A stretch of 64,000 nt of DNA from Mesopusillimonas faecipullorum (GCF_020539505.1 NZ_JACDXW010000003.1:1-64000); one strand, 5' to 3'; counted from the stretch's first letter, positions 1 to 8,494 are shown. Notes: a model not told the origin generated them from the letters alone. Program-made: numbers and translations.

Positions 1-96
1 CCAAGAGAGCAAGCTCTCTCGTGCTGCCGTTCGACTTGCATGTGTAAAGCATCCCGCTAGCGTTCAATCTGAGCCAGGATCAAACTCTTCAGTTCA
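1..96 (-). rRNA. rrs: 16S ribosomal RNA, 5' end (partial)
   Basis: Read on the minus strand, the sequence starting near position 96 contains the universal bacterial 16S start (AGAGTTTGATCCTGGCTCAG), followed by the V1 region with the hairpin GAGAGAGCTTGCTCTCTT. Only the first ~95 bases lie in the window; the gene runs off the left edge. The V1 sequence resembles that of Alcaligenes and close Alcaligenaceae, judged from memory and not by alignment. It is preceded by a recognisable rrn leader with boxA and a strong promoter. Confidence 0.97.
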
Positions 97-295
97 ATCT
101 CTGTATAAGTACTAATACATAGTAGCTACCTACCGAAGTAGACAGCGACTACGTCGCATGCTCAAAGAAAAATCCAGAGCTTTTACTTGACATAAAAACT
201 TGGCTTCTTCACTGTGAGCACTTGGTTACTTCGCTTGAGCATTGCTGCCCAATGGCGACACGCATTCCAAGCGCCCACATTTATCGGTTGTTTCG

Positions 296-307
296 TTGTT
301 AAAGAAC
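296..307 (-). promoter_or_regulatory. rrn leader boxA antitermination site
   Basis: The minus strand reads GTTCTTTAACAA. This matches the boxA core of bacterial rRNA leaders, which binds NusB/NusE (S10) and protects rrn transcription from Rho. It lies about 200 bases upstream of the 16S start and about 105 bases downstream of the promoter -10 box, as expected. The nusB gene itself is at 51422-51916. Confidence 0.8.
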
Positions 308-412
308 AGGGTACTGCCGCGTTAGCGCCGTTGCGCATCACACTTACTGCTTGTTTCGCTGCCGGTCGTCGTTGACACTTCGTGTCGCCTTCGTCATCAG
401 CAGAGAAACGAA

Positions 413-441
413 ATTATGAACTCTTTTTTGAAGCTTGTCAA
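413..441 (-). promoter_or_regulatory. Strong sigma-70 promoter of the rrn operon
   Basis: On the minus strand, TTGACA (436-441) is followed by a 17-base spacer and CATAAT (413-418). This is a near-consensus sigma-70 promoter pointing toward the 16S gene, with boxA downstream. It is the best candidate for the main rRNA promoter. Confidence 0.8.
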
Positions 442-626
442 ATCGGCTTAACAATCTGCCGGTATTTTCTGCGTTGGTCGCAGGGTTGAGAAAACTGCCC
501 CAACCTACCGACTGCCGGGGTGTTGCTACCTGAACGTTACCGCTCAAAACCGCACCACGCTTTGACAATCAAAAAAGAACTCACTTCACCAAGCCTTGAG
601 CTGCCCTTCGGGTCTAAGCCGCTTGC

Positions 627-642
627 GTGAAACGCGTTTCAC
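627..642. repeat. 16-bp perfect palindrome upstream of the rrn promoter
   Basis: GTGAAACGCGTTTCAC reads identically on both strands. It lies about 185 bases upstream of the main rrn promoter, in a non-coding stretch that also has short inverted repeats at 693-703 (CCCTATTAGGG) and 705-720 (TAACGC-TAGT-GCGTTA). It could be a protein-binding site or a structured RNA element; no function is established. Confidence 0.45.
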
Positions 643-735
643 TTACCGCACCTGCCGTTGCAGGCCCATCGCTGTTAACTGCTAGGCGTTTTCCCTATTA
701 GGGTTAACGCTAGTGCGTTAGCAACCAAGACCGCA

Positions 736-765
736 ACTATAGCATAGCTTTTTTGGCCTTTGCAA
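736..765 (-). promoter_or_regulatory. Possible second, upstream rrn promoter
   Basis: The minus strand has TTGCAA (760-765), 18 bases, then TATAGT (736-741), a weaker match to the sigma-70 consensus pointing toward the rRNA operon. Tandem rrn promoters are common in proteobacteria. Between this site and the main promoter I see no gene, only inverted repeats. Confidence 0.35.
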
Positions 766-954
766 ATCAAAACCCAAAATATTCAACAAAACACAAAAAT
801 ATTTTGAAAAGGACTAAGAGCAGCCCTGCATACCCCCTATGTTTACCTGGCAAGCCACTAGATAAAGCTATTTTTGATGCCCGCCTAGCGCATCCTATAC
901 CTATGTACAGAGGGACAAATGCCAGTTCATCTTACTTACAAAGAGGGGGAGTGC

Positions 955-981
955 ACTATGCCCCTACATAAGGGGCATAGT
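955..981. terminator. Hairpin downstream of msrA
   Basis: ACTATGCCCC and GGGGCATAGT form a perfect 10-bp stem with a 7-base loop, just after the msrA stop codon. There is no T tract on either side, so it may terminate weakly or protect the mRNA 3' end. The stretch from about 770 to 950 shows nothing else. Confidence 0.5.
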
Positions 982-994
982 CATACGCGGGCTG

Positions 995-1531
995 CTAGGC
1001 CAGCAGTGAAGCAAATTTCTTTCGTAGCGCAGCCATCTTGGGCGCAATCACGAACTGGCAGTACCCTTGGCCAGGGTTACGCTGGTAATACTGGTAATGA
1101 TAGGTCTCAGCCGGCCAAAAGTGTTCGGCAGGTAATAAGCGCGTAACCACCGGTTTACCCAGCGCCTGCTGCACGCAGCCTATGGCCGCCTGGGCGGCGA
1201 TTTCCTGCTCGGGCGACTGGTAAAAAATGACTGAAGCATATTGCGGCCCGACATCCGCCCCCTGGCGATTCAAGGTGGTGGGGTCGTGAGTGCCAAAAAA
1301 TACGTCCAGCAGATCATCGTAGCCAATGACCTGGGGATCGAACTGCACACGCACGACTTCTATATGGCCGGTGTCCTGATTGCATATTTGTTCGTAAGTG
1401 GGGTTCTGTACGTGCCCACCGGTATAACCAGGCTCTACTTGCTTGACCCCTTTCAGACCGGCCAAGACAGCTTCAGTGCACCAAAAGCAGCCGCCCCCAA
1501 AGACAGCAACTTCGTAATGGGGTTCATTCAT
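995..1531 (-). CDS. msrA: Peptide methionine (S)-S-oxide reductase
   Basis: MsrA reduces methionine-S-sulfoxide in proteins and free methionine sulfoxide in the cytosol, repairing oxidative damage with thioredoxin as the usual reductant. The 178-residue protein has the family signature GCFWC with catalytic Cys15, followed by the conserved GYTGG segment near residue 35. Its length is normal for a stand-alone MsrA without a fused MsrB. The ATG start is followed almost immediately by the catalytic strand, as in other short MsrA proteins. It is the second gene after a small cytochrome c on the same strand (77-base gap); no functional link is obvious. A perfect hairpin follows the stop codon. Confidence 0.95.
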   Translation of the reverse strand: MNEPHYEVAVFGGGCFWCTEAVLAGLKGVKQVEPGYTGGHVQNPTYEQICNQDTGHIEVVRVQFDPQVIGYDDLLDVFFGTHDPTTLNRQGADVGPQYASVIFYQSPEQEIAAQAAIGCVQQALGKPVVTRLLPAEHFWPAETYHYQYYQRNPGQGYCQFVIAPKMAALRKKFASLLA

Positions 1532-1607
1532 GGCGTTCTCCGTGTTTTGAAACAGGCACTATTACTGTACAGGCTTGAGCGATGCTTACAAGCTTGCGCA
1601 TCAGGGA

Positions 1608-1955
1608 TCACTCCGGGCGATATAGCGACAATATCCATGCCGCCAACTGCTCGGCTTCTTCTTGAGTGACATCGACCTGTCGCGGCATGCCTATCGCCCC
1701 CCACTGACCTCGACTGCCTTCGCGTATACGTTGGGCCAGATGCGGTATGGCAGTGCTTTCACCTTTGAAACGTTCTGCTATGGCTTTGAAAGGCGGGCCA
1801 ACGACTTTCTTTTCTACCCGATGACAGGCAACGCAGTGCTTGGCCTGAGCCAGGCCCAATCCTACGGCCTGCGCCGCCGCTGGGCGGGCGAACACCGCCG
1901 CGCCGGCCATCAGACCAGCCAGCAACAGGGGACGCCAGAATCGTAGATTCTCCAT
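1608..1955 (-). CDS. Small periplasmic c-type cytochrome (class I)
   Basis: This 115-residue protein has a signal peptide (hydrophobic stretch about residues 9-29, ending in an Ala-rich AAAQA cleavage region). It has one heme-binding CVACH motif at residues 41-45. A Met in a G-M-P context near residue 89 is the likely second axial ligand, and the C-terminal helix ends in a W-I-L motif. This is the layout of cytochrome c551/c5-type monoheme electron carriers in the periplasm. The start chosen is the ATG at 1955, preceded by AAGG; an upstream GTG would add two residues. The respiratory partner cannot be told from sequence. It lies between msrA (same strand) and lgt (divergent). Confidence 0.88.
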   Translation of the reverse strand: MENLRFWRPLLLAGLMAGAAVFARPAAAQAVGLGLAQAKHCVACHRVEKKVVGPPFKAIAERFKGESTAIPHLAQRIREGSRGQWGAIGMPRQVDVTQEEAEQLAAWILSLYRPE

Positions 1956-2059
1956 GGACACCTTGCTAGAGAAAAAGGATTGATCGCGCTTAAGCGTAGC
2001 CGACCATACGTCAGCCTGCGGTATTATCGGCCATATTTATTTACCGGACGATAGCCGCC

Positions 2060-2839
2060 ATGCTGACGCACCCCCAGTTCGACCCCATCGCCATCCAGCT
2101 CGGCCCAGTAGCCGTGCACTGGTACGGGCTTATGTACCTTGTGGGCTTTGCGCTAGCTTGGTGGTTGGGGCGCCGCCGCATTCAGCAAGGCTTATCGAAC
2201 CTGACCCAGCGCCAATTGGAAGACCTGATTTTTTACTGCGTCCTGGGCATCGTGTTGGGCGGCAGATTGGGATACGCCCTCTTTTATAAATTTGACCAGT
2301 ATCTGGCTGACCCGATCTCAATGCTCTATGTCTGGCAAGGCGGCATGTCTTTTCACGGTGGGCTGATCGGCGTGCTGATTGTATTGTTTCTATTCGCTCG
2401 CAAGCACGGCAAAACCTTCTTGGAAATTGGCGATACCGTCGCACCCCTGGTGCCTTTAGGGCTGGCTGCGGGTCGCATGGGAAATTTCATCAACGGCGAG
2501 CTTTGGGGCCGAGCCACCACCCTGCCATGGGGCATGGTGTTCCCTCAGAGCGGCACCCTCATCGCACGTCATCCCTCACAGCTTTATCAAATGGCACTTG
2601 AAGGCTTACTGCTGTTTGCCCTGCTGTGGTGGTTTTCCAGCAAGCGTCGTCCCACGGGACAAATCAGCGGCTTATTCCTGATAGGCTACGGTTGCTTCCG
2701 CTTCCTGGCAGAGTTCACCCGCGAGCCCGATGACTTCTTGGGTTTGCTGGCCGCAGGCCTTTCCATGGGTCAGTGGCTATCGCTTCCTATGGTGGCGCTT
2801 GGCTTGGTGATTTTCTTCCGCGCGTCCGCCCCCAAGTAG
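2060..2839 (+). CDS. lgt: Phosphatidylglycerol-prolipoprotein diacylglyceryl transferase
   Basis: Lgt carries out the first step of lipoprotein maturation: it moves a diacylglyceryl group from phosphatidylglycerol to the lipobox cysteine at the inner membrane. The 259-residue protein has about seven hydrophobic segments. It contains the Lgt signature around residues 139-150 ([10 protein letters not shown] and following) with the conserved Arg and Asn, and the conserved HPSQLY motif near residue 171. Length is typical. It would serve lipoproteins such as Pal (12109) and the Tat lipoprotein at 33899. A strong convergent terminator separates it from the SIMPL gene. Confidence 0.97.
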   Translation: MLTHPQFDPIAIQLGPVAVHWYGLMYLVGFALAWWLGRRRIQQGLSNLTQRQLEDLIFYCVLGIVLGGRLGYALFYKFDQYLADPISMLYVWQGGMSFHGGLIGVLIVLFLFARKHGKTFLEIGDTVAPLVPLGLAAGRMGNFINGELWGRATTLPWGMVFPQSGTLIARHPSQLYQMALEGLLLFALLWWFSSKRRPTGQISGLFLIGYGCFRFLAEFTREPDDFLGLLAAGLSMGQWLSLPMVALGLVIFFRASAPK

Positions 2840-2845
2840 AAAATA

Positions 2846-2872
2846 GAAAGCGCCCCAAACCGGGGCGCTTTC
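2846..2872. terminator. Intrinsic terminator between lgt and the SIMPL gene
   Basis: GAAAGCGCCCC and GGGGCGCTTTC form a perfect 11-bp stem around a 5-base loop. It lies between the stops of two convergent genes. A T-rich tail follows on the minus strand (TATTTTC), so it probably works in both directions. Confidence 0.8.
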
Positions 2873-2895
2873 TGCGCAAGAACAGCCAAGGCGGT

Positions 2896-3651
2896 TTACT
2901 TTCCGAGCAAGTAAACCGTACCCTGCATAGAAAGCGTAATCGTTTCAGTACCGGGCTCTACCGGTACCTCTGCCGTGCTTTTTTCGGAGAAAGCCGCAGA
3001 CGCCACGGACATGCGAGGCATGGGCTGCGGCATATACCCCGAACCACCGACGTCGACGTTTTTGATACCGTAAGCTTTAAAACCTAGCGAGTCAGCCACT
3101 GCCTGCGCCCTATCCTGAAAAGCACGGGCCGCCTCTTTAAGCAGCGCTTGTTCATGTTTGGCGCGCAGCGCCTTGGAAACCGAGAAACGCATACCGGCGA
3201 TAGGCATACGATCACTGAGCTGAGACGACAGTTTAGAAGCAGCCGAAAAGTCGGTGGACTCTAGCACGAGCTCGGCCGTACCCTTCCAACTGGTGATTTT
3301 TCCTTGTTTGTCGGTATGCGGCCAGACCCTAAAGTTGCCGCTACGCACCTCGACTTGGCTCTGCGCTTTGGCTTGTTTCATGGCACTTTCCAGCGTTTCG
3401 GTCAGCTTGTGTTGGGCGGCCTCTTGATTGGCCTCGCTCGTTTGCGCCGCAAGCACGATGGTGACGGTATCTTGCGCGACAGTTTCAAAAACCTGGGCAT
3501 TGAACGATGCTTGCGGCAGCCCCGCTTGGCCTTGAGCCTCTGGGCTGGCGTCGTGGGCAAATGCAGGCGACGCAGCCATGGACAGCATGGCCACCGAAGC
3601 AGACAGCACCAGGCCGGGAAGCGCTTTACCTTTGAGATTCTTCAGGGTCAT
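2896..3651 (-). CDS. SIMPL (DUF541) domain periplasmic protein
   Basis: This 251-residue exported protein has a signal peptide of about 32 residues ending SPAFA. The body matches the SIMPL/DUF541 family, which includes E. coli YggE, linked to oxidative-stress tolerance and forming oligomeric periplasmic or outer-membrane-associated assemblies. Family marks are the early T-V-T-I-V-L strand with the heavily charged helix that follows, the central F-R-V-W strand, and the C-terminal conserved T-I-T-L-S-M-Q-G-T-V strand. The biochemical role is not known. It is transcribed away from the 6S RNA hairpin and converges with lgt. No operon partner is seen. Confidence 0.85.
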   Translation of the reverse strand: MTLKNLKGKALPGLVLSASVAMLSMAASPAFAHDASPEAQGQAGLPQASFNAQVFETVAQDTVTIVLAAQTSEANQEAAQHKLTETLESAMKQAKAQSQVEVRSGNFRVWPHTDKQGKITSWKGTAELVLESTDFSAASKLSSQLSDRMPIAGMRFSVSKALRAKHEQALLKEAARAFQDRAQAVADSLGFKAYGIKNVDVGGSGYMPQPMPRMSVASAAFSEKSTAEVPVEPGTETITLSMQGTVYLLGK

Positions 3652-3669
3652 ATGGGCTCGCTAAGACGC

Positions 3670-3698
3670 GCAAGCCCGTCCGGAAAGGACGGGCTTGC
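3670..3698. terminator. 12-bp hairpin between 6S RNA and the SIMPL gene
   Basis: GCAAGCCCGTCC and GGACGGGCTTGC form a perfect 12-bp stem with loop GGAAA. Neither side has a T tract directly after the stem. On the minus strand the 6S RNA end already carries a U6 run just before this hairpin, so it may be a backup terminator or part of the 3' end. Confidence 0.55.
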
Positions 3699-3703
3699 AG
3701 ACA

Positions 3704-3886
3704 AAAAATGCCCCGCATGTGCCGTTTAGACCGGCATCCCGGAACCGGAGGTTCAGGGTGGTCGCTTTCAGCAGGTTTCGGGTCCGTCAGTTAAGACGTT
3801 CACACCTACCCACAATCGGGCAACCTAAATGCCATAAGCATTGGTTCAAGGAATGTATGGTCGAATCTCGAACACCGCAGGGACAA
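3704..3886 (-). ncRNA. ssrS: 6S RNA
   Basis: 6S RNA mimics an open promoter and holds sigma-70 RNA polymerase in stationary phase. The approximately 180-base minus-strand transcript lies directly downstream of zapA, the conserved position of ssrS. Its 5' arm CCCTGCGGTGTTCG can pair with the 3' arm around 3711-3725 (ACATGCGGGG) to form the closing stem. The middle carries the paired stretches TTGAACC and the conserved lower-bubble region. The closing stem is followed on the minus strand by six T residues, so the 6S end may act as its own intrinsic terminator. Boundaries are estimated from the stem, not mapped. An Rfam covariance search would settle it. Confidence 0.85.
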
Positions 3887-3911
3887 CCATGCGCACGTAA
3901 ACACGTGCGTT

Positions 3912-4211
3912 TTATCTGTTTGGCATGACTTGGTCTAACAGACCATTCATGTCGTCTATTTTGCGTTTGAAGTCGCCAAGCGCCATACCGCCTAGCGGGC
4001 CGTCTGGGGCCTTGACCGCCAGCAGTTCAAGTGCTGTTTGAATAGCAGCCATGACCGCTATGCGCTCGTTACCTGAGATTTTACCAGACCCTTTGATACT
4101 GAGCATGCGCTGGTCTATAAACTTGACCGCATCAATGAGGGCTTGCTTTTCGGAGGGTTCGCAGGCCAGGGAATAATCGCGACCTAGAATATTGACGTCT
4201 ACGCGTTCCAT
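3912..4211 (-). CDS. zapA: Cell division protein ZapA
   Basis: ZapA is a small cytosolic protein that cross-links FtsZ protofilaments and helps the Z-ring assemble. The 99-residue protein fits the family: an N-terminal beta-alpha domain starting with V-N-I-L-G-R and a helical C-terminal part with N-E-R-I-A-V-M-A-A that forms the tetramer coiled coil. It follows a coiled-coil gene by 6 bases on the same strand, so the two are very likely co-transcribed. The 6S RNA gene comes next, the gene order known from many proteobacteria. The ATG start sits just after the upstream stop codon, preceded by a GGAG-type ribosome site (GAGGAG is not perfect but close). Confidence 0.95.
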   Translation of the reverse strand: MERVDVNILGRDYSLACEPSEKQALIDAVKFIDQRMLSIKGSGKISGNERIAVMAAIQTALELLAVKAPDGPLGGMALGDFKRKIDDMNGLLDQVMPNR

Positions 4212-4217
4212 GACTTG

Positions 4218-4622
4218 TTACTCCTGAGGGGCGCCAGGCAGGCGTACCAGTACGGCGTCTATGCGCTGCTGAGCAGCCAGCGCAGCGGCGCGTAGTTTAT
4301 CAGCCTCGGAGCGACTGGCCAGCAAATCCTGCTGCGCAGCCTGGATATCGGCTTGGTAGCGGCTGACTTCGAAGCGCAGCTCTGCCTGAGCGGCTTCGGC
4401 CTGCTGCCGCACAGTCTCGACGGCAGCGGTGTGCTCGTGAGCCTGCTGGGAGATGGTCTGGTGTTCGGCTTGGGCTCGAGCCAACTGGTCGCGGACGGCA
4501 TCGCGTTCCTGCTCTAGGCCCCGCACACGCGACAACAGTGAGGCTCGCTCTTCTTGGAGCTGCCCTACCCACTGCACCAGTTGCCCGAGACGGGCCGATA
4601 AAGAGTCGAGATCTTGCAACAT
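4218..4622 (-). CDS. Coiled-coil protein upstream of zapA (ZapB-like candidate)
   Basis: The open frame extends back to 4772, but the convincing start is the ATG at 4622 (MLQDLDSLSARLGQ). The upstream part overlaps the divergent gene at 4699 and reads unlike a protein. The 134-residue product is almost entirely heptad-like: rich in Leu, Ala, Gln, Glu and Arg from about residue 5 to 120, with no membrane segment or signal. In this position other betaproteobacteria have a small coiled-coil protein annotated as hypothetical or ZapB-like, so a role with ZapA in Z-ring organisation is a reasonable inference from context. Sequence alone shows only the coiled coil. Confidence 0.75.
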   Translation of the reverse strand: MLQDLDSLSARLGQLVQWVGQLQEERASLLSRVRGLEQERDAVRDQLARAQAEHQTISQQAHEHTAAVETVRQQAEAAQAELRFEVSRYQADIQAAQQDLLASRSEADKLRAAALAAQQRIDAVLVRLPGAPQE

Positions 4623-4698
4623 GGGCGTTATCGTAAACCATCCGACAGCTAGAGAAAAGTAAACTTGTATGAACTTTATTCCTACATAGGAGCCCTTC

Positions 4699-5610
4699 AT
4701 GCCCAGCATTGCACCACGCCAGTACTCGGCCACCCCACCTCTTAAACTTTCTTTTCTGGGTTTGGGCGTCATGGGCTACCCCATGGCAGGCCATTTAAGC
4801 GCGGCAGGTCACAACGTTACCGTGTACAACCGTACGGCAAGCAAAGCATTGGCTTGGGCAGAAGAGTTTGGTGGCAAATATGCCGCCACGCCTCGCGAGG
4901 CCGCCCAAGACGCGGACATCGTAATGTCGTGCGTAGGCAACGATGACGACCTGCGCAGCGTAGTGTTGGGCGAGGAAGGCGCTTTGGCAGGCATGAAACC
5001 AGGCGCTTGCTACGTCGATCACACCACCGCCTCTGCAAACGTCGCCCGAGAGCTATACGCACAGGCTAAAGCCCAGAGTTTGGGATTCGTAGACGCGCCA
5101 GTCTCGGGCGGACAGGCTGGAGCCGTGGGCGGACTGCTCACCATTATGTGCGGCGGCGACGATCAGCATTTCAGCCAAGTCGAGCCGGTTTTAGCTGCCT
5201 ATGGCCGCGCAGTCACGCATTTGGGCGCAGCCGGCGCCGGCCAGTTATGCAAGATGGTCAATCAGATTTGCGTCGCTGGGGTCTTGCAAGGGCTGTCCGA
5301 GGCCATTGCATTTGGCAAAGCCGCTCAGTTAGATATGCACCAAGTGCTGGAAGTTATCAGCAAAGGCGCCGCACAAAGCTGGCAGATGGAGCATAGGGGC
5401 GGCACCATGGTAGAGGGCAGGTTCGACTTCGGCTTTGCCGTAGACTGGATGCGTAAGGATTTGGGCCTGGTACTTGAGGAAGGCAAGCGCATGCAAGCCA
5501 GTTTGCCGGTCACCGCCTTGATAGATCAGTTTTATGCCGACGTGCAGCGCCAAGGCGGTAATCGCCTGGATACCTCCAGCCTGATCACCCGCCTGGAGAG
5601 GCATGAATAA
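4699..5610 (+). CDS. NAD(P)-dependent beta-hydroxyacid dehydrogenase (3-hydroxyisobutyrate dehydrogenase family)
   Basis: This 303-residue cytosolic oxidoreductase belongs to the 3-hydroxyisobutyrate / tartronate semialdehyde / 6-phosphogluconate-type beta-hydroxyacid dehydrogenases. The N-terminus has the Rossmann motif GLGVMG (about residues 21-26) and the family signature that follows. The substrate loop DAPVSGGQAGA lies near residues 132-142, and the catalytic lysine lies in the conserved GAGQLCKMVNQ segment near 180. Substrate cannot be read from sequence: 3-hydroxyisobutyrate, gamma-hydroxybutyrate/succinic semialdehyde or tartronate semialdehyde are all possible. It is a single gene, divergent from the zapA operon and followed by a clear terminator. 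Confidence 0.88.
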   Translation: MPSIAPRQYSATPPLKLSFLGLGVMGYPMAGHLSAAGHNVTVYNRTASKALAWAEEFGGKYAATPREAAQDADIVMSCVGNDDDLRSVVLGEEGALAGMKPGACYVDHTTASANVARELYAQAKAQSLGFVDAPVSGGQAGAVGGLLTIMCGGDDQHFSQVEPVLAAYGRAVTHLGAAGAGQLCKMVNQICVAGVLQGLSEAIAFGKAAQLDMHQVLEVISKGAAQSWQMEHRGGTMVEGRFDFGFAVDWMRKDLGLVLEEGKRMQASLPVTALIDQFYADVQRQGGNRLDTSSLITRLERHE

Positions 5611-5646
5611 GCCCCTGGAGCACCCACAACGGGCGTGCAGGGGCTT
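5609..5646. terminator. Terminator between the dehydrogenase gene and rppH
   Basis: AAGCCCCTG (from 5609) pairs with CAGGGGCTT (ending 5646); an inner GCACCC/GGGCGTG pairing extends the stem. It lies between two convergent genes and begins inside the stop codon of the first. Confidence 0.65.
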
Positions 5647-5655
5647 ACATCGAGC

Positions 5656-6252
5656 TCAGTCGCCTACCGTAGTGGTTTCGGAGAGTTGCTCTTCCAGCAC
5701 CATGACTGTAGTGGCAGTGCTGCGGCGCTGCCCTGCTTGCTGCCTTTGACGCAAATACCTAGGTGTGTGATCGCGTGCAGACCTGAACAAAATGCCGGCC
5801 AGCTCGTTAAGCGCCTGCGAGTAAACTTCACGTTTGAACTCGATGACCGACTCAAGCGGCACCCAATAGTGACTCCAGCGCCAGGCATCGAACTCTGGAT
5901 GATGCGTTGCGCGCAAGGAGACATCGGTATCGCGACCGACCAGTCGCAACAAGAACCAGATTTGCTTCTGACCCTTGTAGGTGCCACGGGAATCGCGCCG
6001 GATGAAGTGATTAGGCACGTTGTAGCGCAGCCAATTGCGTGTTCGCCCCAAAATGCGTACATGCTCGGGCATCAAGCCTGTTTCTTCGTGCAGCTCGCGG
6101 TACATGGCCTGAACGGGACTTTCACCGTATTTGATGCCACCCTGCGGAAACTGCCAAGCGTGTTCACGAACCCGCTTGCCCCAGAACACCTCGTTTTTCT
6201 GGTTGACAAGAATAATGCCGACATTGGGACGGTAGCCTTCTCGATCTAGCAT
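5656..6252 (-). CDS. rppH: RNA pyrophosphohydrolase (Nudix)
   Basis: RppH removes pyrophosphate from the 5' triphosphate end of mRNA, opening it to RNase E decay. The Nudix box spans residues 38-60 and contains the GG-x5-E and RELHEE core with the metal-binding glutamates. The start of the domain reads Y-R-P-N-V-G-I-I-L, as in E. coli RppH/NudH. The true start is the ATG at 6252 ([10 protein letters not shown]); the open frame continues 21 codons upstream but into the proS promoter region. The 198-residue length is slightly longer than E. coli because of a Gln/Arg-rich tail. It is divergent from proS, an arrangement common in Burkholderiales. Confidence 0.95.
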   Translation of the reverse strand: MLDREGYRPNVGIILVNQKNEVFWGKRVREHAWQFPQGGIKYGESPVQAMYRELHEETGLMPEHVRILGRTRNWLRYNVPNHFIRRDSRGTYKGQKQIWFLLRLVGRDTDVSLRATHHPEFDAWRWSHYWVPLESVIEFKREVYSQALNELAGILFRSARDHTPRYLRQRQQAGQRRSTATTVMVLEEQLSETTTVGD

Positions 6253-6313
6253 GGGGCCACCCCGAAATTGAATACAATTACCTTGATTATACGTATCTGC
6301 CGGAAACCCTACC

Positions 6314-8047
6314 ATGCGCGTTAGCCATTACCACCTGAATACCCAAAAAGAAGCCCCGGCCGAAGCCGAGGTGACCAGCCACAAGCTGATGATGCGAGCC
6401 GGCATGATCCGCAAGGCGGCCGGCGGCATCTACACCTATATGCCTCTGGGCTTGCGTGTACTGAAGAAGATTGAGCGCATCGTGCGCGAGGAAATGGACG
6501 CTGCGGGCGCCGTCGAGCTTCTGATGCCGCTGGTACAGCCGGCAGAACTTTGGATGGAATCGGGGCGCTGGGAGCAATACGGCCCCGAACTGCTGCGCAT
6601 CAAAGACCGCCATCAGCGCGATTTCATCCTGCAACCCACCTCGGAAGAAGTGGTCACGGATATTGCGCGCAACGAGATTCATAGCTGGCGCCAGCTGCCC
6701 GTCAATTTCTATCACATCCAGACGAAGTTTCGCGACGAGCGACGTCCCCGCTTTGGCTTGATGCGCGGGCGTGAGTTCATCATGAAGGACGCCTATTCTT
6801 TTGACCGCGATGAAGCCAGCGCCCAAGCCAGCTACGACAACATGTACGCTGCCTACATGCGCATTTTTCAGCGCCTGGGGCTGGAGTTCCGCGCCGTTGC
6901 CGCTGATACGGGCTCGATAGGGGGCTCGCGCAGCCACGAATTCCAAGTCATCGCCGAAACGGGCGAAGACCTGATCGTTTACAACCCTGACTCCGACTAT
7001 GCGGCCAATATAGAACTGGCGCAGGCGCCCTGCCTGATCCCCACCCGCGCCGCCGCTGGGCAAGCCATGCGCAAGGTGTCCACCCCAGAGACCACCACAT
7101 GCGAAGCCGTCTCTGGCTTGATGGGCATCCCCCTGGATCGCACCGTCAAGGCCGTCGTCATGGCCCAACCCTCACCCGAAGCCGGCAAGCCTGTCTCGCT
7201 GTGCATGTTGCTGGTACGTGGCGACCACGAACTCAACGAAATCAAGGCTGGAAAGTTGCCAGGCCTGAATTCCGAGCTGCGCTTGGCGTCAGAGTCCGAA
7301 ATCCAAGACGCATTCAGCTGCCCACCGGGGTATCTGGGCCCCGTTGGTGTCAAAGACATACGTGTGGTGGCCGACCTGACGGTTGCCAACATGCACGACT
7401 TCGTCTGCGGCGCCAACGAGACCGGCTACCATTTAGCCGACGTCAATTGGGGCCGAGACCTGCCCGAACCCGAGCTTGCCGACCTGCGTAACGTGGTGGC
7501 AGGAGACCCCGCACCCGAAGGCGGAACCCTTGCGATTCAACGCGGCATAGAAGTCGGCCACGTGTTTTTCTTGGGCGACAAATACTCGCGCGCCATGAAC
7601 GCTACGTTTTTGGACACCGACGGCAAGCCCGCCATCATGCAAATGGGCTGCTACGGCATAGGCGTCAGCCGGATCGCAGCCGCCGCCATTGAGCAAAACA
7701 ACGACGAAAAGGGCATTATCTGGCCTCGTGCGATTGCGCCTTTCTCGGTTGTGATCTGCCCCATGGGCTGGAACAAAAGCGAGGCCGTACGCGAGGCCGC
7801 CGAAGCGCTTTACCAACAATTGCTGGCACAAGGTATAGAAGTGTTGCTAGATGACCGTGACGTGCGTCCCGGCGTCATGTTCGCCGACTGGGAGCTCATC
7901 GGTATACCGGTACGAATTACGGTGGGCGATCGCGGGTTGAAGAACGGCGTCGTGGAACTTGTAACGCGGCGCGCAGGTCAGACGCAGGAAGTGCCTGTTC
8001 AAGATGCCGCATCGCAGGCCATACAGGCCCTGGACGCTTTCCGTTAA
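6314..8047 (+). CDS. proS: Prolyl-tRNA synthetase
   Basis: ProS charges tRNA-Pro with proline in the cytosol. The 577-residue protein is the bacterial long form: class II motif 1 near residues 60-80, motif 2 around the [10 protein letters not shown] segment (residues 136-145), and an inserted YbaK-like editing domain about residues 230-400 that clears Ala-tRNA-Pro. Motif 3 is GCYGIGVSR near 443-451, followed by the anticodon-binding domain to the end. Length and order are typical. The ATG start at 6314 gives the expected MRVSHYH N-terminus. It precedes the ybgC-tol genes by only 17 bases and may be co-transcribed with them. Confidence 0.98.
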   Translation: MRVSHYHLNTQKEAPAEAEVTSHKLMMRAGMIRKAAGGIYTYMPLGLRVLKKIERIVREEMDAAGAVELLMPLVQPAELWMESGRWEQYGPELLRIKDRHQRDFILQPTSEEVVTDIARNEIHSWRQLPVNFYHIQTKFRDERRPRFGLMRGREFIMKDAYSFDRDEASAQASYDNMYAAYMRIFQRLGLEFRAVAADTGSIGGSRSHEFQVIAETGEDLIVYNPDSDYAANIELAQAPCLIPTRAAAGQAMRKVSTPETTTCEAVSGLMGIPLDRTVKAVVMAQPSPEAGKPVSLCMLLVRGDHELNEIKAGKLPGLNSELRLASESEIQDAFSCPPGYLGPVGVKDIRVVADLTVANMHDFVCGANETGYHLADVNWGRDLPEPELADLRNVVAGDPAPEGGTLAIQRGIEVGHVFFLGDKYSRAMNATFLDTDGKPAIMQMGCYGIGVSRIAAAAIEQNNDEKGIIWPRAIAPFSVVICPMGWNKSEAVREAAEALYQQLLAQGIEVLLDDRDVRPGVMFADWELIGIPVRITVGDRGLKNGVVELVTRRAGQTQEVPVQDAASQAIQALDAFR

Positions 8048-8064
8048 CCTAGTCGCAAGCCTTC

Positions 8065-8493
8065 ATGCACGATTCTGCCGTTAGTCCGGCTGCCAGTACA
8101 CTGGACATCCGGGTTTACTACGAAGACACCGACGCCGGCGGTGTCGTGTTTTACGCCAACTATCTGAAATTCCTCGAACGGGGACGCACGGAATGGTTAC
8201 GACGCTTGGGCGTCGACCAGACCGAACTGGCGGCGACCGAAAACCGGATATTCGTTGTCAAGAAGCTCGACATACAATATCTGCGGCCTGCCCGTTTGGA
8301 TGATCTCGTAACCGTGCACAGCACGCTTACACGCGTAGGGCATGCGTCATTGGATTTCTTCCAAACTGCCCGGCTTGGCGATCAAGCGCTTTGCGAAAGC
8401 AATGTGCAAGTGTGCTGCGTGGATGCCGCCACGCTCAAACCCGCCGGACTCCCTTCCTTTTTAAGAACCTTGTTGAAAAAGGTGCAAGCCTGA
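8065..8493 (+). CDS. ybgC: Tol-Pal-associated acyl-CoA thioesterase (hot-dog fold)
   Basis: YbgC hydrolyses acyl-CoA or acyl-ACP thioesters and is nearly always the first gene of the tol-pal cluster, with a suggested link to phospholipid metabolism. The 142-residue protein has the 4-hydroxybenzoyl-CoA thioesterase signature: Y-Y-E-D-T-D-A-G-G-V-V-F-Y-A-N-Y-L near residues 13-29, with the catalytic Asp, and the E-R-G-R-T-E-W segment after it. The start ATG at 8065 is 17 bases after proS; tolQ begins one base after its stop. Physiological substrate is not settled in the family. Confidence 0.94.
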   Translation: MHDSAVSPAASTLDIRVYYEDTDAGGVVFYANYLKFLERGRTEWLRRLGVDQTELAATENRIFVVKKLDIQYLRPARLDDLVTVHSTLTRVGHASLDFFQTARLGDQALCESNVQVCCVDAATLKPAGLPSFLRTLLKKVQA

Positions 8494-8494
8494 T

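Noticed and set aside
344..568. Small minus-strand open frame in the rrn leader region
   Set aside because: It overlaps the rRNA promoter and boxA and has no family resemblance; treated as non-coding.
753..1146. Short plus-strand frames between rrn and msrA
   Set aside because: Low-quality composition, no ribosome sites, and partly antisense to msrA.
6287..7168. A 293-codon minus-strand frame inside proS
   Set aside because: It is antisense to the conserved proS core; no start region or ribosome site.
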